The notes under the pieces: model-generated | Database searches by the model: none | Told to the model about the DNA's origin: nothing | Seen by the model: the letters and a program-made list of their open reading frames with translations, nothing else | Translations under genes and position numbers: made by a program | Shown here: in pieces, positions 16,768-25,475 of the stretch | Position numbering within the stretch: position 1 is the first letter of the stretch | How the letters are laid out: each line of letters starts with the position of its first letter | DNA from: Octadecabacter antarcticus 307 | GTDB lineage: Bacteria; Pseudomonadota; Alphaproteobacteria; Rhodobacterales; Rhodobacteraceae | Length of the DNA: 64,000 nucleotides | Assembly (NCBI RefSeq): GCF_000155675.2 | Contig: NC_020911.1 | Coordinates: 610,501 to 674,500 of the forward strand | Direction of reading: 5' to 3'

Positions 16768-17709
16768 TTAGCTGCGGGTCAGGTTCAGGAACACGTCTTC
16801 TAGGTCGGGGTCTTCGGTGCGCACGTCTTTGATGGTGATTCCTGCGTTATGGATCAAAGACAAGACTTGATCGGCGCGGGTTTGCGATGTTTTGTAGGTA
16901 AACGCGAGCGTGCCGTTGGTGCGTTTCTGGCCTTCGATTTCGGCTGGAAGGTCGGGCAGGTCGGCGGGGGTATCCGGTGTAATCACGATGGTTTTGGCGT
17001 CGAGCTGGCCAAGCAGGTTTGCTGTTGTGTCATTGGCAACAACCGCACCGTGGTTGATGATGGCGATCTGGTCGCACATCTGTTCGGCCTCTTCGAGGTA
17101 GTGGGTTGTCAGAATGATTGTCATGCCTTCGTCGTTTAGGCGGCGGATGTGTTGCCACAGCATGTTGCGCAATTCGATGTCGACGCCAGCCGTGGGTTCA
17201 TCAAGCACCAGGATTTGCGGCGAATGAACCAGCGCTTTGCCCAAAAGCAGGCGGCGACGCATCCCCCCAGACAGCGATCGTGCGTAGGCTTCCGCTTTGT
17301 CGGTGAGGCCGGTGAGTTCCAGCAGTTCTTCGGTGCGGCGTTGCGATTTTGGCACGCCGTAAAGCCCTGCTTGCACGTCCAGCGACCCGCGCGGAGAAAA
17401 GAATGGGTCAAGATTCGGTTCCTGCGGCATGATGCCAATGGATGCACGCGATTGGCGCGGGTTTTCGTCCTGATCGAACCCCCAAATGCGCACTGAACCG
17501 CTGGTTTTGGTCACGAGCCCCGCGAGGATGTTGATCAGAGTGGATTTGCCCGCGCCGTTCGGCCCCAAAAGACCGAAAATCGAGCCGCGCGGTACCGCCA
17601 GATCGACGCCAAGCAGGGCGTCTTTGGCGGGGCTGCGTTTGCTGGCCGCGTAGGTTTTGCGCAGGCCGGTGATTTCCAATGCATTCGCATGGTTTTCGGT
17701 CCTTGGCAT
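16768..17709 (-). CDS. ABC-2 type transporter ATP-binding protein (orphan)
   Basis: A 313-residue ABC ATPase of the DrrA/CcmA-like class. Walker [10 protein letters not shown] (49-57), signature LSGGMRRRL (146-154), Walker [13 protein letters not shown] (166-177) and the switch TTHYLEEAE are all intact. The C-terminal 80 residues form the extension typical of ABC-2 exporters ([15 protein letters not shown]). The start at 17709 has AGGAAA upstream; a 30-codon upstream extension lacks similarity. No permease gene is adjacent on either side within the window, so its membrane partner is elsewhere or lost. Confidence 0.93.
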   Translation of the reverse strand: MPRTENHANALEITGLRKTYAASKRSPAKDALLGVDLAVPRGSIFGLLGPNGAGKSTLINILAGLVTKTSGSVRIWGFDQDENPRQSRASIGIMPQEPNLDPFFSPRGSLDVQAGLYGVPKSQRRTEELLELTGLTDKAEAYARSLSGGMRRRLLLGKALVHSPQILVLDEPTAGVDIELRNMLWQHIRRLNDEGMTIILTTHYLEEAEQMCDQIAIINHGAVVANDTTANLLGQLDAKTIVITPDTPADLPDLPAEIEGQKRTNGTLAFTYKTSQTRADQVLSLIHNAGITIKDVRTEDPDLEDVFLNLTRS

Positions 17710-17803
17710 CTGCAATTTTCCTGACTTGTTCGCTGCGCTGGGATCGCTATTGTGCACCCCGTTACATCCGCACCTAGCGTGCCCCCAGCCCAGAGGCAAT
17801 TAC

Positions 17804-17989
17804 ATGACACCACCTGTGACGACTGGCGCCCCAGAAACCAAGATCGTGAATGAGTGGCGGGTTGCCTGTGACGGTGGAGGCGCGCTCGGCCATCCCCGGG
17901 TTTGGCTGCAAATTGCCAAAGACACAGGCTGGGTTGAATGTAAGTATTGCGATTGCAAATTTGTGCATGAGTCTACTGTCGACGGCTAA
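17804..17989 (+). CDS. Zinc-finger CHCC protein (NDUFS6-like)
   Basis: A 61-residue protein with the CHCC zinc-finger pattern: Cys in VACDGGG, His in ALGHPRVWL, and two Cys in [11 protein letters not shown], matching zf-CHCC domains. The same fold occurs in the NDUFS6 subunit of mitochondrial complex I, and free-standing alphaproteobacterial versions are thought to be complex I-associated. Divergent from the ABC ATPase gene. The start at 17804 fits the family length; the frame extends upstream without similarity. Confidence 0.88.
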   Translation: MTPPVTTGAPETKIVNEWRVACDGGGALGHPRVWLQIAKDTGWVECKYCDCKFVHESTVDG

Positions 17990-18330
17990 TTTGCGCAGCT
18001 TTTGGATCGCCGCGGCGTGGTGCGGTATGATTTTCCTGGGGTCCAAACCATAAGGACCCGACCAATGAAATATCTAGGAATGACGATGCGAGACACCGAC
18101 ATGTTGCGACAGGGCGGTGAAAACCCGTGCCGCCGTTTTTTGCGACAAATCCCCAAAGGTGCCGCCTATTTAATTTTTGGCGCATAAGCCGTTTGCGACG
18201 AAGCAGCCCTATTCGGAAATCGGACCGATATTTATCTGCGCGGATTACGTGCGACTAGGGTTCGCTTGCGGCTGGAACGTGGCTGCGGTTCGTGTCACAT
18301 CTGGCGGGGCTGCAAAAAGGGGTTCTGCAC
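17990..18330. other. 341-base interval between zf-CHCC gene and polA
   Basis: No conserved gene is evident. It holds GGGTCC/GGACCC arms at 18039-18059, a GGCGG/CCGCC stem followed by GTTTTTT (18113-18141), which could terminate the zf-CHCC transcript or end a small RNA, and a short open frame described separately (18065-18187). No convincing polA promoter was identified. Confidence 0.4.
18065..18187 (+). CDS. Possible 40-residue small protein
   Basis: A short frame starting MKYLGMTMRDTDMLRQGGEN and ending in IPKGAAYLIFGA. The argument for it is a good AAGGA eight bases before the ATG in an otherwise empty interval; the argument against is that a possible terminator hairpin (18113-18141) lies inside it and no family is recognised. 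Codon use is not strongly informative at this length. Treat as a candidate only. Confidence 0.25.
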   Translation: MKYLGMTMRDTDMLRQGGENPCRRFLRQIPKGAAYLIFGA

Positions 18331-21117
18331 ATGGCATTTGGCAAAGGCTGTCACCTACATCTGATCGACGGGTCGGCGTTTATTTTTCGCGCGTATCATG
18401 CGTTGCCGCCCCTGACGCGCAAATCCGATGGACTGCCTGTGGGCGCGGTGTCGGGGTTTTGCAACATGTTGCAGCGCTATGTTGAGGGCAATGTCGGTGG
18501 CGATGTGACCCATGTGGCGGTGATTTTCGACAAAGGGAGCCATACGTTTCGCAATGACATGTATGACCAATACAAAGCCAACCGCGAAGCTATGCCCGAA
18601 GATTTGCGCCCGCAGATGCCGCTGACCCGCGATGCGACAAAGGCGTTCAATATCGCCTGTGAGGAGATCGAGGGTTTTGAGGCGGACGACATCATTGCCA
18701 CGCTTGCCGTACAGGCACGCGATGCTGGCGGTCGTTGCACGATCATTTCCAGTGACAAAGATATGATGCAGCTCGTTGGGGGGGGCGTCGTGATGATGGA
18801 CGCGATGAAGGGCAACAAGATCATTGATGTTGAGGACGTTGAGGAGAAGTTCGGCGTTGGCCCAAACCGTGTGATTGATGTGCAGGCGCTTGCGGGGGAT
18901 ACCGCAGACAACGTGCCAGGTGCGCCGGGAATCGGGATTAAGACCGCCGCGTTGCTGATCAACGAATACGGCGATCTGGAAACATTGCTGGACCGCGCCG
19001 GTGAAATTACGCAGCCGAAACGCCGCCAGACGTTGATCGACCACCGCGCGCAGATTGAATTGTCAAAACGGCTGGTGACGCTGGATGACAAGATGGACCT
19101 GCCATTCACGCTGGACGATCTTGAGGTGCGCGATCCCGAGCCTGACGTGCTGTTGGAATTTCTAAGCCAGATGGAATTCCGCACGATGACGAAGCGAATT
19201 TCGGACAAGCTGGGGGTTGCGGCGCCAGCGGTGGCTGACGTGGCTGTGGCAGCCGATGCGCCTGAACAGCCCGCGTTTGACGCTGAGAAATACGAATGGG
19301 TCAAAGACGCTGCCGCATTGCAGGTCTGGATTGATCAGATTTATGCGCGTGGCTATGTCGCCGTGGATACCGAAACGACGTCGCTAAACGAAATGCGCGC
19401 AGAGCTGGTTGGCGTGTCGTTATGCGTGACGGCTGGGGAGGCCTGCTATATCCCGCTGACCCATAAAAGTGGCGCCGCCGACGATCTGTTTGGTGATGAT
19501 GCCTTGGCCGAAGGGCAGATGGATTTCGAGGAATGTTTGGCGATTCTCAAGCCGATGCTGGAAGACGACAGCATCCTGAAAATCGGCCAGAATATGAAAT
19601 ACGACGCCAAGATTTTTAAGCGTGTCGGCATCGACGTGGACCCGATTGATGACACGATGTTGATGTCTTATGCGATGAACGCTGGGCTGCATCGTCACGG
19701 TATGGACGTGCTGTCAGAACAGTATCTGGGCCACACGCCGATCCCGATTAAACCGCTGTTGGGGGCGGGAAAGTCGGCCAAAACGTTTAATCGTGTGCCC
19801 GTCGAAGACGCAGTGCGATATGCCGCCGAAGACGCAGATATCACGCTACGCCTTTGGGAGGTTTTCAAGCCGCAATTGCACCGCAAACAGGTGACGTCGG
19901 TCTATGAAACCATGGAACGCCCGTTGGTGCCTGTGCTGGCAAAGATGGAAATGCATGGGATCAAGGTGGATCGTGACACGTTAAGCAGGATGTCCAATGC
20001 GTTTGCGCAAAAGATGGCAGGGCTTGAGGACGAATTGTACGAACTCGCGGGGGGTAAATTCAACGTCGGATCGCCCGCGCAGGTCGGTGAAATCCTGTTT
20101 GACCAGATGGGCCTTGAGGGCGGCAAGAAAGGTAAGAACGGCAAATACGCGACGGGGGCTGATGTTCTTGAAGACCTCGCGACGGAACATGATTTACCGG
20201 GTCGCGTCCTGGATTGGCGGCAGCTGTCGAAGTTGAAATCGACCTATACGGACGCGCTGCAAACCCACATTAACGCTGAAACGGGGCGTGTGCATACGTC
20301 GTATTCTATCACGGGGGCGAACACGGGACGGCTGTCATCCACCGATCCGAACCTGCAAAATATCCCGATCCGCACCGACGAGGGGCGCAAAATCCGTGAG
20401 GCGTTTATTGCCGACGAGGGCAAGGTTCTGGTGGCGCTGGACTATAGCCAGATTGAGCTGCGGATTTTGGCACACGTCGCCAATATCGATGCACTGAAAC
20501 AGGCATTTCGCGATGGCCACGACATCCACGCGATGACTGCGAGCGAGATGTTCAATGTGCCACTGGATGAGATGACGCCAGACGTGCGCCGACAGGCCAA
20601 GGCGATTAACTTTGGCGTGATTTACGGGATTTCAGGCTTTGGTTTGGCGCGCAACCTGCGGATTCCACGCGCTGAGGCGCAGGGGTTCATCGACCGCTAT
20701 TTCGAACGCTTCCCCGGAATCAGAACCTACATGGACGACACGGTGGCATTCGCGAAAGAACACAATCGCGTCGAGACGCTGTTTGGCCGTAAAATTCACA
20801 CGCCTGAGATCAATGCCAAAGGGCCAGGTGCGGGATTTGCCAAACGCGCGGCGATCAATGCGCCAATCCAAGGCACGGCGGCAGATGTGATCCGGCGCGC
20901 GATGATCCGGATGGACGACGCAATCGCGCATTTGCCCGCCAAGATGCTGTTGCAGGTCCACGATGAATTGGTGTTCGAGGTGGACAAGGATGCGGCCGAA
21001 GATTTGATTGCTGCTGCCCGCGACGTCATGGAAAACGCGGCCAATCCGGTGGTCAAATTCGATGTGCCACTGGTTGTGGATGCTGGCATCGGCGCGACGT
21101 GGGCGGAGGCGCATTAA
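18331..21117 (+). CDS. polA: DNA polymerase I
   Basis: A 928-residue PolA with all three domains. The 5'-3' exonuclease (1 to about 290) shows HLIDGSAFIFRAYHALPP, IEGFEADDIIATLA and GDTADNVPGAPGIG. The 3'-5' exonuclease domain keeps the metal-binding DTE (346-348), NMKYDAKI and the YAAEDADITLRL motif, so proofreading is probably active. The polymerase domain has DYSQIELR (704-711), the O-helix RRQAKAINFGVIYG and HDE (877-879) of motif C. The start at 18331 (MAFGKGCHLHLI) has AAAAAGGGG upstream. It fills gaps in repair and lagging-strand synthesis. A hairpin with ACGGAC/GTCCGT arms follows the stop. Confidence 0.98.
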   Translation: MAFGKGCHLHLIDGSAFIFRAYHALPPLTRKSDGLPVGAVSGFCNMLQRYVEGNVGGDVTHVAVIFDKGSHTFRNDMYDQYKANREAMPEDLRPQMPLTRDATKAFNIACEEIEGFEADDIIATLAVQARDAGGRCTIISSDKDMMQLVGGGVVMMDAMKGNKIIDVEDVEEKFGVGPNRVIDVQALAGDTADNVPGAPGIGIKTAALLINEYGDLETLLDRAGEITQPKRRQTLIDHRAQIELSKRLVTLDDKMDLPFTLDDLEVRDPEPDVLLEFLSQMEFRTMTKRISDKLGVAAPAVADVAVAADAPEQPAFDAEKYEWVKDAAALQVWIDQIYARGYVAVDTETTSLNEMRAELVGVSLCVTAGEACYIPLTHKSGAADDLFGDDALAEGQMDFEECLAILKPMLEDDSILKIGQNMKYDAKIFKRVGIDVDPIDDTMLMSYAMNAGLHRHGMDVLSEQYLGHTPIPIKPLLGAGKSAKTFNRVPVEDAVRYAAEDADITLRLWEVFKPQLHRKQVTSVYETMERPLVPVLAKMEMHGIKVDRDTLSRMSNAFAQKMAGLEDELYELAGGKFNVGSPAQVGEILFDQMGLEGGKKGKNGKYATGADVLEDLATEHDLPGRVLDWRQLSKLKSTYTDALQTHINAETGRVHTSYSITGANTGRLSSTDPNLQNIPIRTDEGRKIREAFIADEGKVLVALDYSQIELRILAHVANIDALKQAFRDGHDIHAMTASEMFNVPLDEMTPDVRRQAKAINFGVIYGISGFGLARNLRIPRAEAQGFIDRYFERFPGIRTYMDDTVAFAKEHNRVETLFGRKIHTPEINAKGPGAGFAKRAAINAPIQGTAADVIRRAMIRMDDAIAHLPAKMLLQVHDELVFEVDKDAAEDLIAAARDVMENAANPVVKFDVPLVVDAGIGATWAEAH

Positions 21118-21123
21118 ACGCAA

Positions 21124-21156
21124 AACGGACACACTGAGGGGGGCAGCGCGTCCGTT
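21124..21156 (+). terminator. Possible weak terminator after polA
   Basis: AACGGAC and GTCCGTT form 7-bp arms across a 19-base loop, followed by CCTTCG rather than a T-run. It lies between the convergent polA and hsp20 genes. Function as a terminator is uncertain. Confidence 0.35.
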
Positions 21157-21176
21157 CCTTCGCGTGTTCGTAGGGT

Positions 21177-21644
21177 TTAGGTTGCTTTTTCAGCCTCGAT
21201 CACATCCGTTTCTTTGGATGCTGTTTTGGCAATTTCTATTCGGCGGGGTTTCAACGCCTCTGGCACTTCGCGGATCAGATCAATGTGCAGCATGCCGTTT
21301 TCATGGGATGCGCCAGTGATCTTGACGTGGTCGGCCAAATGGAACCGGCGGTTGAACGCGCGGGTGGCGATGCCGCGATGGACATAATTCCGCTCTGTGT
21401 CGTCCTCGGACCTGTTTGCGGTGACATGCAGCGCGTTTTCTTTGACTTCGACGTTTAGGTCTTCGTCTGAAAAACCAGCCACAGCGATGGAAATGCGCCA
21501 ACTGTCATCAGCGGTTTTTTCAATGTTATATGGGGGGTAGGTTTGGTTGTTGGTATCATTTGACATGATGCGGTCCATCATATCGGTGATCTGGTCGAAA
21601 CCAACGGTTGCGCGGTGCAGTGGTGCTAGATTCAAAGTTCGCAT
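21177..21644 (-). CDS. ibpA: Small heat-shock protein, Hsp20 (IbpA-like)
   Basis: A 155-residue alpha-crystallin chaperone of the IbpA/HspH class that binds unfolding proteins and holds them for DnaK/ClpB. The N-terminus PLHRATVGFDQITDMMDRI is the standard class A start; the crystallin domain (about 38-125) contains YNIEKTADDSWRISIAVAGF and the terminal motif GMLHIDLIREVPE, and the C-terminal tail has the IXI-like PRRIEIAK. Heat control is visible twice: a sigma-32-like promoter and an RNA-thermometer-like hairpin that covers the ribosome site. Confidence 0.96.
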   Translation of the reverse strand: MRTLNLAPLHRATVGFDQITDMMDRIMSNDTNNQTYPPYNIEKTADDSWRISIAVAGFSDEDLNVEVKENALHVTANRSEDDTERNYVHRGIATRAFNRRFHLADHVKITGASHENGMLHIDLIREVPEALKPRRIEIAKTASKETDVIEAEKAT

Positions 21645-21730
21645 GGGGTTATCCTTTTCAAAGCGATAAGTGTGTGCCTTCCCGAACGGGCAAGGCGGAT
21701 GGTTCAGGACCCAAGTTTGGCATCCCTATA
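21645..21730 (-). ncRNA. ROSE-like RNA thermometer in the hsp20 5' leader
   Basis: On the minus strand, the bases just before the ATG fold into UUAUC-(bulged G)-CUU-UGA-AAG-GAUAA (21669-21649), in which the ribosome site AAGGAU is fully paired. The 5' arm contains UCGCU, matching the U(U/C)GCU element that pairs with the Shine-Dalgarno in ROSE thermometers, including the single unpaired G. A second hairpin with GCCTT/AAGGC and CCCG/CGGG pairs lies upstream (21696-21676). ROSE elements control small heat-shock genes in alphaproteobacteria. Predicted leader length is about 85 bases. Confidence 0.8.
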
Positions 21731-21736
21731 CAGATT

Positions 21737-21764
21737 ATTTGGGGGGCTTTGCGTAGGTTTCAAG
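21737..21764 (-). promoter_or_regulatory. Sigma-32 (RpoH) type heat-shock promoter
   Basis: Minus strand CTTGAAA (21764-21758) followed 12 bases later by CCCCCAAAT (21745-21737) matches the RpoH consensus CTTGAAA-N11-15-CCCCATNT closely. It would place the start of transcription near 21730. Confidence 0.75.
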
Positions 21765-21781
21765 ACCTACCAAACGGCTAA

Positions 21782-22594
21782 CTATGGGCGCACGAACCGC
21801 GCGCCTGTGTCAGCGCGTTCGCTATGGCGGATCACCCGCGCGGTTGTAGGCGGGGTTGAAAACAACCCGCGCCCCTGTTCCAGCGCCAATCGTAAAATGG
21901 CGATCGGTTCCGCAAGGTCCATGCCAAGTGCGACCTTCTCGCCATCAATTTCTGCCATGCCCGACACCACCGAGACCAAGCGCGGCACGCCGTTTTCAGT
22001 CCGGAATATTGGTGCACCGGACGCGCCAAAATCAACGTCACAATCCATGATCAGGACGCCGTCTTGTTGGCCCAACACGTTGCAGATTTCTTGCAGTGAT
22101 GGCGCGTCTGCGCGGTCTTGTGCGTAGGACACCATGGTGATTTCTGTGCCACTGTGGAGGGATGTTGACACCGCAAACGGTTGCACGTGGCTGGACCGGA
22201 TTGGGTGTGCGAGTTTTAGCAGTGCCACATCAAAGCGGACCTGATCGGTGGTTGCTTCGCCGGTATGTGCGTAGGACGGGTGGACGGCGGCGCTACGCAC
22301 ATCGCGCGACGCTTCTGGACGGCCCCCGCGCAAACCCGCGAGAAACTGGATGCGCGATGGATCAATGGCTGCGCCGTCGGCCCTATCATACATGCAGTGG
22401 GCGGCGGTGAGGACCAGATCAGGGGCGATCAATGCACCCGTACAAAAGCCTTTGCCTTCGATGTCTAAGCGGCCCACAGCCTCCCAGCCGCGGGCATCAT
22501 TTCCGGTTTCCAGCAGCTGTAGGGCGCTGGTCTGGGCCTGCGCCGACAGGGACGTCAGGGCCAAAAAGACCAATGAAATAAAGGAAACGCGCAT
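21782..22594 (-). CDS. Secreted trypsin-like serine protease
   Basis: A 270-residue chymotrypsin-fold protease with signal peptide MRVSFISLVFLALTSLSAQA (cleavage about residue 20-21). The triad is His66 in LTAAHC, Asp122 in FDVALLKLAH, and Ser192 in FGASGAPIF. Note GASGA rather than the usual GDSGG: the Asp before Ser is replaced by Ala, seen in some bacterial trypsin-like proteins. It is thus probably active in the periplasm or exported. The start at 22594 is chosen because the signal peptide begins there; the frame extends 60 codons upstream without similarity. Neighbouring glcF ends 55 bases away and reads the same direction. Confidence 0.88.
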   Translation of the reverse strand: MRVSFISLVFLALTSLSAQAQTSALQLLETGNDARGWEAVGRLDIEGKGFCTGALIAPDLVLTAAHCMYDRADGAAIDPSRIQFLAGLRGGRPEASRDVRSAAVHPSYAHTGEATTDQVRFDVALLKLAHPIRSSHVQPFAVSTSLHSGTEITMVSYAQDRADAPSLQEICNVLGQQDGVLIMDCDVDFGASGAPIFRTENGVPRLVSVVSGMAEIDGEKVALGMDLAEPIAILRLALEQGRGLFSTPPTTARVIRHSERADTGARFVRP

Positions 22595-22649
22595 GGTCCA
22601 CCCGATTGTTTCCAAACATCTACCAACCCTGTGGGGCAGAAATGTGACG

Positions 22650-23981
22650 CTAGCGCAGAATCGGGACCTGTGGTGCCCGTTTGCCAGGCGCCGTGAGGGC
22701 GGGCGGTTTCGGGCCCCCTGTCGCCCAATCCAGCAATTCAACGGTGTGAACAATCGGAATGTCCGTACCGCCACCGATCTGCATCATACAACCGATGTTT
22801 CCGGCAGCAATTATGTCAGGTTTGACGGCCTCAAGGGTTTGAACCTTGAGGGTTTTCAGCTGTTTGGAAATCTCAGGCTGCATCAGGTTGTAGGTGCCCG
22901 CGGACCCGCAACACAGATGGCTGTCGGCGGGTTCGGCCACTTTGAAGCCCGCTTTTTTCAGCAGGTCTTTTGGAAAAGTTTTAATCTGCTGGCCGTGTTG
23001 CAGGGAACAGGCCGCGTGGTAGGCGACGGTCAGGTCGGGCCCGATATTTTGCGCACCGCCTTCGGGCAGGTCGAGTTTCATCAGAATTTCGGACACGTCC
23101 ATGGCGATGCCTGCCACTGCCGCCGCATCTTCAGCCAGATCGGTTTCGCGGAACATATGGCCGTAGTCCTTGATCGTCGTGCCGCAGCCGGATGTGTTGA
23201 TGACGATGGCATCAAGCCCGCCGGTCTTCATCTCAACGCTCCAGGCGCGGATGTTTTTGGCCGCCGTTGCGTGGGACTCGGATGTCTTGCCCATGTGATG
23301 GGTTAGCGCACCACAGCAGCCCGCGCCTTCAGCCACGACAACCTCAGCGCCCAAACGGGTCAGCAGGCGGATCGTCGCATCGTTGATATCAGTGTTCAGC
23401 GCCTTTTGCGCACAGCCCGTCATCAGCGCGACGCGCATTGTTTTGTTTTGCGCCGGAAAGGTCTGCGGATCATCGTTGCGCGACACCGGCGGAATGGTTT
23501 TTGGGGCCATTTCCAGCATCGCCCGCAGGCGTGCGTCGGGGATCAGTCGTGCAAAGGGCCGCCCGATCTTGGCACCCAGAAGCGCCACGCGGAATCGCAT
23601 CGGGTAGGGCAGGATTTTCGCCAGAACCCAACGCAACACGCGGTCGGATAAGGGGCGTTTGTAAGTGTTTTCAATATATTCACGCGCGTGATCCACAAGG
23701 TGCATGTAATGCACACCGGACGGGCACGTGGTCATGCAGGCCAGACACGAAAGGCAACGGTCAATGTGTTTGACGGTTTTTTCATCTGGAACACGTTCGT
23801 TTTCGAGCATGTCTTTGATCAGGTAAATACGCCCGCGCGGGCTGTCGAGTTCATCGCCCAAAATCTGATAGGTCGGGCAGGTGGCGGTGCAAAACCCGCA
23901 ATGCACGCAGGTGCGCAGAATGTCATTCGACATTTTTGTTGCGGGATCGCGCAACTGGTCTTCGGTGAAGGTGGTTTGCAT
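22650..23981 (-). CDS. glcF: Glycolate oxidase iron-sulfur subunit
   Basis: A 443-residue GlcF. Two ferredoxin-type clusters, CVHCGFCTATCP and CLSCLACMTTCP (about residues 24-90), bind two [4Fe-4S] centres, followed by two CCG domains (GCCGALTHH and CCGSAGTYN) that complete the family layout. It passes electrons from the GlcD/GlcE flavoprotein to the membrane quinone pool while glycolate becomes glyoxylate. The start is ATG 23981 with GGGAG upstream; a TTG five codons earlier is unlikely. Last gene of glcD-glcE-small membrane protein-glcF. Confidence 0.97.
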   Translation of the reverse strand: MQTTFTEDQLRDPATKMSNDILRTCVHCGFCTATCPTYQILGDELDSPRGRIYLIKDMLENERVPDEKTVKHIDRCLSCLACMTTCPSGVHYMHLVDHAREYIENTYKRPLSDRVLRWVLAKILPYPMRFRVALLGAKIGRPFARLIPDARLRAMLEMAPKTIPPVSRNDDPQTFPAQNKTMRVALMTGCAQKALNTDINDATIRLLTRLGAEVVVAEGAGCCGALTHHMGKTSESHATAAKNIRAWSVEMKTGGLDAIVINTSGCGTTIKDYGHMFRETDLAEDAAAVAGIAMDVSEILMKLDLPEGGAQNIGPDLTVAYHAACSLQHGQQIKTFPKDLLKKAGFKVAEPADSHLCCGSAGTYNLMQPEISKQLKTLKVQTLEAVKPDIIAAGNIGCMMQIGGGTDIPIVHTVELLDWATGGPKPPALTAPGKRAPQVPILR

Positions 23982-23982
23982 A

Positions 23983-24306
23983 TCAGACGCTCCCAACGGT
24001 CAAGATGAGGTGAAGGTAGTGCACACTAAATGCGGCGAGCATCGCGATGGTCATCCGTGTCCATATTGCCGTTGTTGGCCGGATCAACAGCACAACAACC
24101 AAAGCAAGTGAGCCTACCGCAACCCCTGAAATAATCGACGACCCGAACAGGCGGACCGCGTTAGGCATCAGAGGTGCGATAAATAACAGCCCGATTGCGC
24201 CGCAGGCCGTCGCAGCGGCAAGACGCCAATCAAACAGAAACAGGCCCGCAGTCACGGCAGCAATGCAGGGCAGAATGACGAAGACAAAGCTCGTGTTGCT
24301 GGTCAT
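23983..24306 (-). CDS. Small membrane protein inserted between glcE and glcF
   Basis: A 107-residue protein with three to four predicted membrane helices (FVFVILPCIAAVTAGLFLF, TACGAIGLLFIAPL, GVAVGSLALVVVLLI, AMLAAFSVHYLHLIL). No family was recognised. It overlaps the glcE stop by four bases (ATGA) and ends one base before the glcF start, so it is translated with the glycolate oxidase operon. Its position and hydrophobicity suggest a membrane anchor or quinone-docking subunit for GlcDEF, but this is inference. Confidence 0.75.
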   Translation of the reverse strand: MTSNTSFVFVILPCIAAVTAGLFLFDWRLAAATACGAIGLLFIAPLMPNAVRLFGSSIISGVAVGSLALVVVLLIRPTTAIWTRMTIAMLAAFSVHYLHLILTVGSV

Positions 24307-25415
24307 CCCATCAGCCCCGGATTTAGGATACCACGCGGGTCAAATTTTGTGCGTATCCCTTGGGATAGGGTTTTTATTGTTGGGTTTTCGGGTTGAAACG
24401 CGCACAGATTGGCGCGGGTTTTCGGGTCTGCGAGGATCAGGGTCGCGTGACCAGTCGCGGACAGTGTCGCGCGCAGATCAGTTCCCGCCGGTGTTTGCGC
24501 CCAGATCAGCCCGCCACCCCAGTCCATCATGGTTTCAGTTCCTGCAGGGAGGGCGGCGATTGTGGCGGGCGCGTCGCTCGGCTTAGTAGAAATGCGCCAA
24601 ATGTCGCCGCTTGTGGGTGCGAAGGCTGCGACGTTGGTGATGTCGGTCCAGATCGCCTGCGATGCCTGCGTGTCCGTGACCGCCGTCATATCGCCAAAGC
24701 CACCAAGCAGCGATTGCAATTGCGCCAATCGGTAGGCGACCGACGCCGCAAACCCTTCGATGCGAATGAGGGTGTCGTCACTGCGGGCGGCACCCGTGAC
24801 CTCAAAAGGGGAGCCGAGGGCAATTGACAGTGCGTCAACTGCTTGGGTGTCCGTCAGGCCGTGAAGTTTCAGCGTTGCGCTGGTTTCCGGCTTTGGCAGC
24901 ACCTTCAGCGACACTTCGGACAGCACACCTAACGTGCCATAAGACCCCGCCAGCAGTTTGACCAAATCGTAGCCGGTGACGTTCTTCATAACACGGCCCC
25001 CGTTCTTGAGGGTTGTGCCCACGCCATCCACGAACCGCACACCAAGCAGATGATCGCGACAGGCCCCCACGGCGATACGACGTGATCCACTGGCGTTGGT
25101 GGCAACAACGCCGCCGATTGTGGGCGTGCCACTGGTGCCAAGCAACCTGCGATGGTCCGTCGGTTCAAATGCAAGGCGCTGGTTTTCGGTGTCCAAAGCC
25201 GCCTCAATCTCAGCCACGGGGGTGCCAGCTTGTGCGACGATTGTCAGCGCTCCGGGCTCATACAGCGTGATGCCCGTCAGCGCAGAAGTGCTGAGCGCTT
25301 CGCCAACAACTGGATTGCCAATGTCGCGCGTGCCACCGCCGATGATGCGCAGCGGGCTTTTGGCGCTGGCAATCGCTTCGGCGAGGTCTTGTTCGGTCTG
25401 TGGTGTCATAGTCAT
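24303..25415 (-). CDS. glcE: Glycolate oxidase FAD-binding subunit
   Basis: A 370-residue FAD-binding (PCMH-type) protein of the GlcE family. PLRIIGGGTRDIGNPV and GTPTIGGVVATNASGSRR are the FAD-binding loops, and GGRVMKNVTGYDLVKLLAGSYGTLGVLSEVSLKV is diagnostic of GlcE (shown as two segments: GGRVMKNVTGYDLVKL and LAGSYGTLGVLSEVSL). GlcE pairs with GlcD to bind flavin. It is separated from glcD by 60 bases that hold a dispersed repeat, and overlaps the small membrane protein gene downstream. Confidence 0.95.
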   Translation of the reverse strand: MTMTPQTEQDLAEAIASAKSPLRIIGGGTRDIGNPVVGEALSTSALTGITLYEPGALTIVAQAGTPVAEIEAALDTENQRLAFEPTDHRRLLGTSGTPTIGGVVATNASGSRRIAVGACRDHLLGVRFVDGVGTTLKNGGRVMKNVTGYDLVKLLAGSYGTLGVLSEVSLKVLPKPETSATLKLHGLTDTQAVDALSIALGSPFEVTGAARSDDTLIRIEGFAASVAYRLAQLQSLLGGFGDMTAVTDTQASQAIWTDITNVAAFAPTSGDIWRISTKPSDAPATIAALPAGTETMMDWGGGLIWAQTPAGTDLRATLSATGHATLILADPKTRANLCAFQPENPTIKTLSQGIRTKFDPRGILNPGLMG

Positions 25416-25418
25416 AAT

Positions 25419-25458
25419 TGTCTTTGTCTCATAAATATCCCGTGGGAGGCCGAAGGCC
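25419..25458 (-). repeat. Dispersed repeat copy D between glcD and glcE
   Basis: On the minus strand a GGCC-TTC-GGCC hairpin precedes CGGGATATTTATGAGACAAA..., and its 24-base tail (25419-25442) is identical to the plus-strand tail of copy C (32925-32948). It fills nearly the entire glcD-glcE spacer, so it is transcribed within the operon. Confidence 0.7.
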
Positions 25459-25475
25459 GATGGCAGCGCCGCTTA

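Noticed and set aside
22595..22774. 60-residue N-terminal extension of the trypsin-like protease
   Set aside because: A proper signal peptide starts at 22594; the extension would bury it and overlaps the end of glcF.
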